Source: an uncultured beta proteobacterium | GTDB taxonomy: Bacteria > Pseudomonadota > Gammaproteobacteria > Burkholderiales > Burkholderiaceae | NCBI GenBank assembly: GCA_903930665.1 | Contig: CAIYZI010000477.1 | Location: 1 to 5,992, forward strand | Length of the DNA: 5,992 nt | Direction of reading: 5' to 3' | Part shown: in pieces, positions 1-5,205 of the stretch | Position numbering within the stretch: position 1 is the first letter of the stretch | Layout of the letters: each line of letters starts with the position of its first letter | Notes under the pieces: model-generated | Database searches by the model: none | What the model saw: the letters and a program-made list of their open reading frames with translations, nothing else | Told to the model about the DNA's origin: nothing | Program-made: the position numbers and the translations under genes

Positions 1-582
1 AATCTAAGGGGATACTACACGAGCAAATGGACCGATAAAAACGATTCTGCCTTCATAAAGCTTTATGGGGATAGTCTTGGATTTAAATCTCTTTATGCGC
101 TTTGTCTTACAAGCTCCTCCGAGACCGCGCATCACTGGCATTTATTTGCCCCCGGGACTGATGGAGTAAGAATTGAGTTCGATAAGGAGGGTTTAATTAA
201 ATGCCTTGAAAATGACAAGAATAAAATCAACCATGGCAAGGTTAAATATAAAACTTTAAAGGATGTGGAGTCTCAAAATTTTGACGTGGACGAGATGCCA
301 TTTATTAAAAGATATGCATTTCGTGGTGAAGATGAATATAGAATATTTTTTGCTTCAAAGCGCCATCTCAAGAGAAAACTTTATGAAGTCAAATTGGATT
401 TGTCTTGTATAAGGAAAATTGTTATAAACAACAATCTTCCAAAAGAACTTGCTGACCCAATAAAAAAATTAATACTTAGCATTGATGGATGCGAAGCAAT
501 TTCCGTGGGTAGAAGCACTCTTAACTACAACAAGAGATGGGTTACTGCAGGCACTACAAAATCCAGTGATGTAAAAATATAA
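1..582 (+). CDS. DUF2971 family protein, 3' part (start lies before the window)
   Basis: The reading frame is open from base 1 to the TAA at 580-582, giving 193 visible codons, so the gene enters from the left. A GTG at 265 is an internal valine codon and not the start, because conserved sequence lies before it. Visible residues (numbered from base 1) match the DUF2971 pattern: an H44-H45-W46..F49 block followed by G55-V-R-I-E-F60, which resembles the family's 'W..Y....G.CIEF' core, then a later F107..E110-D-E112-Y-R114 block resembling the family's 'F..E.E.R' motif, and a closing helical segment. The molecular function of DUF2971 is unknown; family members are often seen in phage-defence and accessory islands, which fits the neighbours. 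The last codon and stop overlap the left end of a short repeat (578-598), so the present C-terminus may have been set by insertion of that repeat. There is no promoter in view. The family call is by motif recognition only. Confidence 0.72.
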   Translation, partial: NLRGYYTSKWTDKNDSAFIKLYGDSLGFKSLYALCLTSSSETAHHWHLFAPGTDGVRIEFDKEGLIKCLENDKNKINHGKVKYKTLKDVESQNFDVDEMPFIKRYAFRGEDEYRIFFASKRHLKRKLYEVKLDLSCIRKIVINNNLPKELADPIKKLILSIDGCEAISVGRSTLNYNKRWVTAGTTKSSDVKI

Positions 583-598
583 TTGGGGGTTATGTAAG
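578..598 (+). repeat. Direct repeat copy 1 (21 bp, 20/21 identical to 5150-5170)
   Basis: The 16-nt core TTGGGGGTTATGTAAG at 583-598 is identical to 5155-5170. With the preceding TATAA (578-582; TATAG in the other copy) the match is 20 of 21. The repeat overlaps the stop codon of the DUF2971 gene. Compared with copy 2, it keeps the left arm and apical loop of the hairpin seen there but loses most of the right arm: after GTAAG it continues GACCT, whereas copy 2 has 7 extra bases before GACCT. It looks like a partial or recombined copy of the same element. Confidence 0.75.
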
Positions 599-688
599 GA
601 CCTCGCTTGATCTAAAGACGGTTTCCATTTATCGAGTCACTCTATTTTGTTTACATTTGGCAGGCGATTTTAAAGTTATACATCATTT
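599..688. other. Convergent intergenic gap, no gene
   Basis: This is the gap between the ends of two converging genes. The only structure I see is a weak stem, GACCTCG (599-605) against CGAGTC (633-638), with one bulged C and a 27-nt loop, followed by a T-rich but interrupted stretch. That is too weak to call a bidirectional terminator. There is no start codon with a convincing ribosome site and no RNA gene. Confidence 0.5.
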
Positions 689-3600
689 TTAGCCTAGATC
701 TTCCAATGCCCATTTCTTGATTTGATTAATAGATTCAGGCAGGCGATCTCTGACTTCATATACCCAAAATCTCTTTACCTCCCACCCCAGCTCAATTAAA
801 CGTTGGTTACGCAGTTGATCTCTTAAGCAAAGTTCACCAGTCCAACTGCGATGATATTTTTCGCCATCAATTTCAATATTTAATTTTCGATCGCCCATGA
901 TTAATGCAAAATCAAGTTCATATTGTTCAACTGGGTATTGCGGAATAGGTCTTAGCCCCTCCTGGTAAAGCGCCTTGTAAAAGATGTGCTCCCACTCTGA
1001 TACTTGCTCTGGCTTGCTGACGACTGGATACTCAGGCCCCAGATTTACCCCCTCTAAATGACATTTTCCATCAACCTGCTCCGATAACTTGCTGACATAT
1101 TGCGCAAACTTTGCAAGATATTCAACCTTAGAATTTAGGATGGCAGATCTATCACCCACTACATGCAACAATCCCCTTGCTCTTGTAATGGCTACGTTAA
1201 ATAAGTTGCCATTTGATCGCAAAAATGAAAGTGCGCCAGCTGGTGTCTCTTCTGAAATAGCGGGAGAGAATAAGATGACATCACGCTCATCACCTTGAAA
1301 TCGGTGAACAGTATCAATTAATAAATCGTGCTTAGGACCTATTGCGGAAATCTGTTCGTCTCGTGACGCCAATTCATTGAGTAGCTGTTTTTGAGCCTGA
1401 AATGGCGTCACTACCCCAACGGTACCGGTATAAGATCTTGTTATAAGTAGATCGCGCAGGGCATCAATAACTGCTTGCGCTTCCACCCGATTAAGGGCGC
1501 CACCATTACTTGGGCGAATGGTCTTGCCTTTTACATCGCTCCAAATTACACCTGGCTCTTTATTCTTGGGTCTTTTTAGAGTGTGATATTTGGTTGCAAT
1601 TCGCAACTTGTTTCCATAAAACTCGCGATTTGAGAAATTAATAATGTCAGCATGAGATCGATGATGATCTTTTAGGTTCACAATATTTTCAGAGCTTGAG
1701 AGACTTGCTGCAACATCGTAGAGCGAGTTAACCGAATACATCCAAGATGCGCGACCTACTGTTTCTATTAATCCATATTTTTGCTGCAACTCAGACTCTT
1801 TTTGTTGGGTTACTGAACTAATATGTTTAAGTTGCTGTGGGTCGCCAATAATGACTGCCTGTTTTGCTCTATACAAAAGGGGTAGGGCAGATGCAATATC
1901 GCATTGACTAGCCTCATCAATCACTACTAAATCAAAATAGCCAGGCTCGAACGGCACCTTGCTTCTTGCGGAAAGAGAGGTCACTGCCCAACAAGAAAAC
2001 ATTGTGAGAACTTTAGATTGTAAGGCCCTAGCTCTACTACGAACAGTGCTAGTTAGGTTCTGTGCATTAGGGCCTGTCATTAACTGCAAAATTGCTGCAT
2101 AGTCAGCAACCTCTTTGCGCTGCATTGCTGATAATCGTGCGGGGGCCAATTGAACCCATTCCTTCCATAAGCCAATGGAGTTTTTGGCAATTCTTGCAGC
2201 TAAATCCAGGTGTTGGGTTGCAATTGTTTCAAATGAGGGGTTGGTACGCAGCGCCTCTAATGCCTTTTGGTAATCTAAAACCTTTTTGCTTGCATGCGCT
2301 TTAGATTTAATGCTTTTCACAAATTTTTGTAATTGCTCGACGCTGACGATTTCCCCAGAAACTACTGGAAGAGAAATGTCAAAGTGGTTTGCCAAAGGTC
2401 CCAAGGCGGACAATTGCGCCTGCAATACACCCATTTTTCTTGAGCGCGTTAGCGCAAGAATTAATTTCCCCAAAAACCCCATCTTTGAGATATCAACGGC
2501 CTCAATAGATTTCTCCAAATCTGGAATGGATAGGATTGATTTCTGAATTAGTGATTCATCTAAGAGATTAAATTTCTCAACAAATAAGGGGCGATAACTT
2601 TCAACCTCTTTATCTAGTTGATCGGTGGTATTTCGTGCACTCAAGGTTTTAGCTTGAACCTGGTTAAGGTCTACAACTAATTTGCTTAACTCGCGATGCC
2701 TTTCTAGGCTCTCGTTGTAACTTATCTTGTCATCTTCTGCTGCAGTTCCAGATAACATGGCCGTAAGATATTCGCCTAACTTGGCTTGATATTCTTTAGA
2801 TCCAAGCCTCAAGAGCACGGGCCTATTGCCCAGACTATTCACCCTAGTCTCAACTACATCTACAGCCTTATTATTTTTACTGGCAAAAAGAACTTTTTTA
2901 CCCTGCCAAGCAGCATTAATTAATAAGTTGGTTACTACCTGTGATTTACCCGTACCCGGTGGCCCGGTCACCACAGTGAGTTGTGAGTTGAGTGCAGAAT
3001 GAACGGCCATACGCTGTTCATTGTTCATTGGCAGCACCTCAAGCAAAGGATCCGAATCTTCAGAGCTCACCTTAATCACATCACCAGAAAGCCACTGGCC
3101 TAGAGCAGTACCAGAAATTTCTGCCTCAGATTTAGTAGACAAATCTTTTAACTCTGACTCAAGACCTTGTGTGAATGGAGAACGTTTTCCAGCAATTACT
3201 ACAGCCCTGTTGTATATTCCCGGCAATGAAATCTGAGCTAACGGGGTCTCTGGGCATGTAAACGGATCTATCGGTTCTTGCCAATCCCAATCTGGTCTGA
3301 TTGCTGTAAGGCGCTCAATAAGCTCGTCAACCTCAGGCTGATCTTCGATGGGATTATTAAGCCCCAATTCTTGTGACAATTGAGCGGCCTCATCCATCAT
3401 CTGAGATACATCACCCATTGCTACACTGCGTAAAAATTTGAAATTAAAGTGTGGAAGGCTGTCTGCTATTTCAAATCCGGCTTCGTGTTTATCAGGAGGC
3501 GAAATAGGCCATAGGAAAATTGGTTCTGCAAAGAACCCCTCCCAATTCGCTGTCTTATGTTTTCGCAGGCGAACTGGGTAGCCAATATAAGCGATGAGAT

Positions 3601-4036
3601 TTGCCTTTTCAGCCCTAACTTTTCCAAGTACCCTTCCTGCGCCTGAACTTTGCGACCAGTCCCAGCCTGCATCGCACAGAGGAAGTTTGGGGAGTTGAAC
3701 GTAGTCAGGCTCTCCATATTTACTTGCTGCAAATGTACTGACGCCCTCATCGTCATCTTGGCCAATGCATTCAAGGTAATAGCGACAAAGGCGCGCTAAC
3801 TCAGATTCAGGTTTGACGAGCGCAGGACTTTCTGGAGTGGTGGATGTTGCACTAACTACCCGCCATCGATAGGAAGCATCCTGCAAAACCTTGGATTTCA
3901 ATTCATAAGTGAGGCATCTGTTGATATCTCTTTTTTCCCGGCTTAACTCTTTGGCTAAATCAGAGGCTTTTTGATTGGGGTGCTTATTCAGCGAATGAAT
4001 AATCAGATCGCCAAGATTTCCATTTTCAGAATTCAT
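689..4036 (-). CDS. Superfamily 1 DNA/RNA helicase with N-terminal winged-helix-like domain and C-terminal Vsr/DUF559-like nuclease domain
   Basis: This is a complete 1115-residue protein. Residues about 8-60 look like a winged helix-turn-helix ending in a Y56-R-W motif; residues about 85-330 are a divergent, partly beta-rich region of unknown role. The helicase core has a Q-motif glutamine near Q341, Walker A G358-PPGTGK-S365 (K364), motif Ia near A385, Walker B D707-EASQ, motif III G731-DPQQL, an H791-HRSH block with R793, H911-RFQGDE and T951-RAR. A long helical insertion (about 430-680) separates Ia from Walker B. This is the Upf1/DNA2-like (COG1112, AAA_11/AAA_12) arrangement. The C-terminal 90 residues carry L-D1042-F, I-E1055-I-D1057-G, H1062, R1076 and G1084-W-x-V, as in DUF559/REase_MTES_1575-type PD-(D/E)XK nucleases related to Vsr. 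All core motifs look intact, so an ATP-driven translocase with a nuclease is expected. The domain order resembles Hhe-type defence proteins (DUF4011-helicase-Vsr), but I see no DUF4011 and it is much shorter. The ATG at 4036 has AGGA about 10 nt before it. It is divergent from the SIR2 gene. Confidence 0.9.
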   Translation of the reverse strand: MNSENGNLGDLIIHSLNKHPNQKASDLAKELSREKRDINRCLTYELKSKVLQDASYRWRVVSATSTTPESPALVKPESELARLCRYYLECIGQDDDEGVSTFAASKYGEPDYVQLPKLPLCDAGWDWSQSSGAGRVLGKVRAEKANLIAYIGYPVRLRKHKTANWEGFFAEPIFLWPISPPDKHEAGFEIADSLPHFNFKFLRSVAMGDVSQMMDEAAQLSQELGLNNPIEDQPEVDELIERLTAIRPDWDWQEPIDPFTCPETPLAQISLPGIYNRAVVIAGKRSPFTQGLESELKDLSTKSEAEISGTALGQWLSGDVIKVSSEDSDPLLEVLPMNNEQRMAVHSALNSQLTVVTGPPGTGKSQVVTNLLINAAWQGKKVLFASKNNKAVDVVETRVNSLGNRPVLLRLGSKEYQAKLGEYLTAMLSGTAAEDDKISYNESLERHRELSKLVVDLNQVQAKTLSARNTTDQLDKEVESYRPLFVEKFNLLDESLIQKSILSIPDLEKSIEAVDISKMGFLGKLILALTRSRKMGVLQAQLSALGPLANHFDISLPVVSGEIVSVEQLQKFVKSIKSKAHASKKVLDYQKALEALRTNPSFETIATQHLDLAARIAKNSIGLWKEWVQLAPARLSAMQRKEVADYAAILQLMTGPNAQNLTSTVRSRARALQSKVLTMFSCWAVTSLSARSKVPFEPGYFDLVVIDEASQCDIASALPLLYRAKQAVIIGDPQQLKHISSVTQQKESELQQKYGLIETVGRASWMYSVNSLYDVAASLSSSENIVNLKDHHRSHADIINFSNREFYGNKLRIATKYHTLKRPKNKEPGVIWSDVKGKTIRPSNGGALNRVEAQAVIDALRDLLITRSYTGTVGVVTPFQAQKQLLNELASRDEQISAIGPKHDLLIDTVHRFQGDERDVILFSPAISEETPAGALSFLRSNGNLFNVAITRARGLLHVVGDRSAILNSKVEYLAKFAQYVSKLSEQVDGKCHLEGVNLGPEYPVVSKPEQVSEWEHIFYKALYQEGLRPIPQYPVEQYELDFALIMGDRKLNIEIDGEKYHRSWTGELCLRDQLRNQRLIELGWEVKRFWVYEVRDRLPESINQIKKWALEDLG

Positions 4037-4052
4037 TAATTCTCTTTCCTGA

Positions 4053-4070
4053 TTAGCGGGTAAACGCTAA
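4053..4070. promoter_or_regulatory. Perfect inverted repeat TTAGCG-N6-CGCTAA, candidate operator or 5'-UTR hairpin
   Basis: TTAGCG (4053-4058) and CGCTAA (4065-4070) are perfect inverted arms around a 6-nt centre. The repeat sits 17 bp before the helicase start codon, inside the divergent promoter region, and next to the AGGA ribosome site of the helicase (complement of 4047-4050). It overlaps the likely transcription start of the minus-strand promoter described below, which is where a repressor site would be. The winged-helix domain of the helicase is one possible ligand; this is inference. It could instead be an RNA hairpin affecting helicase translation. Confidence 0.4.
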
Positions 4071-4075
4071 GACAT

Positions 4076-4106
4076 AAAATACCAAGTTTATGGGTTGATA
4101 TTACAA
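4076..4106 (-). promoter_or_regulatory. Candidate promoter of the helicase gene (extended -10)
   Basis: On the minus strand TGGTATTTT (4084 down to 4076) reads as an extended -10, TGn followed by TATTTT. The best -35-like hexamer is TTGTAA (complement of 4101-4106), with a long 19-bp spacer. Transcription would start near 4069, leaving a short leader that contains the inverted repeat. It is the best match available, but weak. Confidence 0.3.
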
Positions 4107-4108
4107 GG

Positions 4109-4114
4109 TATATT
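4109..4114 (+). promoter_or_regulatory. Candidate -10 element of the SIR2 gene
   Basis: TATATT at 4109-4114 is the best -10-like hexamer on the + strand of the divergent gap. No good -35 lies 16-18 bp upstream. Transcription would start around 4120, giving a leader of under 60 nt to the ATG at 4178 but almost none to the ATG at 4127. It therefore favours 4178 as the main start if the element is real. Confidence 0.25.
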
Positions 4115-4126
4115 AATGGAGTGGAT

Positions 4127-4177
4127 ATGCGTGCCAAAAATAAATTCTTTAATAGGATTATTGAGGTTGTGCTTTAG
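4127..4177 (+). CDS. Possible 16-codon leader peptide abutting the SIR2 start
   Basis: ATG at 4127 has GGAG at 4118-4121 with a 5-nt spacer, a better ribosome site than the one before the SIR2 start. The frame encodes the 16-residue MRAKNKFFNRIIEVVL and stops at TAG 4175-4177, directly followed in the same frame by the ATG (4178) of the SIR2 gene. It could be a leader giving termination-reinitiation coupling, or the true N-terminus of the SIR2 protein cut off by a nonsense codon. It may also be chance, since a very short ORF carries little coding signal. Confidence 0.25.
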   Translation: MRAKNKFFNRIIEVVL

Positions 4178-5113
4178 ATGTTTAATTGGCAGATTTTTTG
4201 TTATGCAACGACCAGCCCATCATTATTTGTACTTGGGGCAGGCGCATCTATGCCGACAATTAAAAGCGATCCCAGTGTCATTAGAGAGAAAATTCTTGGC
4301 AATGGTATTTATGACGTGAATATTCATAGCTCTACGCTTATAAGAGATAGGCTTTTGCCGTATGATGACAAGGCTGATATTGAAGCATTTCAAACTCAAA
4401 CTATTTCAACTAATGAGCTAGCTGCTCATATTCCAACTTCAGCTATTGAAGTGATATATGCGCGACAACTTGCAGCTAGGGAGGCAATAATTTGCGATCA
4501 ATATGAAGTGTTTTTAAAATTTAGACGCTCAGTTTTATTTATATTTAATTATGATAATTTAGCCGATCAAATTAGTTCTCACCACGTTTGTTTATATCCT
4601 CATGGAAAATTTGATGGGAAGTTGCTTTATTCAGATTCCGTTGAGCGCGCTTTAAGTTATTTGGCTATTGGCGATTCCTTTGTGGAGCGATCCTTTCGCT
4701 ATCACCCACCAATCCCGGAGCACCCAGGGATTACGAATAGACTCGCATATCGACATTTAAAGACTTGCTATGAATCATTAAAATTCGTTGTATTTATTGG
4801 GTATTCTTTTGGTAAAAATAAGAATAATGATTTAATGGACGACATTGAATCGTTTGAAATGATTGTTGATTTGCTGAAGTGGAGACCTAAGCCAGTTTTA
4901 ATAATTGACCCATCGCCTGAATATTTAAGCGCTAGGCTTGAGTCTTGTTTAAATGGCGCCCCAGTTTATATATTGCGATGCAAGTGGAATGTGCTTGCAA
5001 GCTTTATTCTATCGGGAGCTTTTTATCTTGTTCTAGATAATTGCAAGAAACAGGGAAACACTAAAGAATTAACTAATTTGTATTTGATGTATGAATCTCA
5101 AGAGATTTTATAG
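4178..5113 (+). CDS. SIR2-family protein, probable NAD+-consuming defence effector
   Basis: This is a 311-residue protein with the SIR2 hallmarks in order: G20-AGAS-24 (NAD-binding loop, in the context LFVLGAGASMP), F123-N124-Y-D126-N, the H142-G143 pair expected to hold the catalytic histidine, and IGYSFG (208-212) followed by N217-D218, then IIDPSP near 242-247. These are typical of the prokaryotic SIR2_2-like family rather than deacetylase sirtuins; I see no zinc-binding cysteine pairs. Known relatives in Thoeris, DSR, SIR2-HerA and SIR2-Argonaute systems degrade NAD+ after phage sensing. A similar role here is inference. No partner domain is fused, so activation probably depends on another protein; the divergent helicase-nuclease is the obvious candidate. 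The ATG at 4178 follows a TAG in the same frame, so the start cannot be earlier without readthrough. GAGG at 4163-4166 is 11 nt away, a rather long spacing. By eye the gene is AT-richer than the helicase gene. Confidence 0.85.
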   Translation: MFNWQIFCYATTSPSLFVLGAGASMPTIKSDPSVIREKILGNGIYDVNIHSSTLIRDRLLPYDDKADIEAFQTQTISTNELAAHIPTSAIEVIYARQLAAREAIICDQYEVFLKFRRSVLFIFNYDNLADQISSHHVCLYPHGKFDGKLLYSDSVERALSYLAIGDSFVERSFRYHPPIPEHPGITNRLAYRHLKTCYESLKFVVFIGYSFGKNKNNDLMDDIESFEMIVDLLKWRPKPVLIIDPSPEYLSARLESCLNGAPVYILRCKWNVLASFILSGAFYLVLDNCKKQGNTKELTNLYLMYESQEIL

Positions 5114-5124
5114 GTAAGTTAAAG

Positions 5125-5155
5125 TTGGATTCGTTGTGGATGTATTACGTATAGT
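5125..5155 (+). promoter_or_regulatory. Weak candidate promoter for the downstream nuclease-like gene
   Basis: TTGGAT (5125-5130) and TATAGT (5150-5155) resemble -35 and -10 boxes, but the spacer is 19 bp. The -10-like hexamer is the left end of repeat copy 2, and copy 1 has a perfect TATAAT at the same place (578-583), so the repeat may bring its own -10 element. A transcript would contain most of the hairpin before the ribosome site at 5194-5198. Confidence 0.25.
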
Positions 5156-5187
5156 TGGGGGTTATGTAAGATAAACCGACCTATACG
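5148..5187 (+). repeat. 40-nt imperfect hairpin containing direct repeat copy 2 (5150-5170)
   Basis: CGTATAG (5148-5154) and CTATACG (5181-5187) are perfect inverted arms. Pairing continues inward: TTG (5155-5157) with CGA (5177-5179, one T-G wobble), and GTTAT (5161-5165) with AT-AAC (5171-5176). The total is 15 pairs around the 5-nt loop GTAAG. Extrahelical bases are GGG (5158-5160), A5173 and C5180. The bases shared with copy 1 are precisely the left arm plus loop. No T-tract follows, so it is not a standard intrinsic terminator. The form suits a recombination site, a transposon end or a REP-like element; no enzyme for any of these is encoded in the window. Confidence 0.6.
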
Positions 5188-5205
5188 GGAAATAGGAGAT
5201 GTTAA

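Noticed and set aside
265..582. Separate 105-residue gene starting at GTG 265
   Set aside because: The frame is open to base 1 and conserved DUF2971 residues lie upstream, so GTG 265 is an internal codon.
659..747. 10-bp repeat GGCAGGCGAT at 659-668 and 738-747
   Set aside because: It is short, one copy is within coding sequence, and near-matches occur elsewhere in the window, so chance is the simplest explanation.
1089..3236. Several 69-86 codon + strand ORFs (at 1089, 2092, 2286 and 3021)
   Set aside because: All are antisense to the continuous helicase frame, without recognisable domains or convincing ribosome sites.
3466..3774. 102-codon minus-strand ORF inside the helicase gene
   Set aside because: It lies wholly within the helicase coding region in another frame and shows no domain; the helicase frame is continuous and conserved.
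4095..4319. 74-codon + strand ORF overlapping the start of the SIR2 gene
   Set aside because: It overlaps the SIR2 coding region in another frame, has no recognisable domain, and the SIR2 frame has clear motifs from residue 14 on. It is a chance ORF.
5148..5187. Integron attC site
   Set aside because: The hairpin with bulges is reminiscent, but an attC has RYYYAAC first and GTTRRRY last. Here GTT precedes AAC on both strands and GTTATGT does not fit GTTRRRY. No integrase or cassette array is visible.
5148..5187. Intrinsic terminator of the SIR2 gene
   Set aside because: The stem is AT-rich, with bulges, and no T-tract follows it on the + strand.
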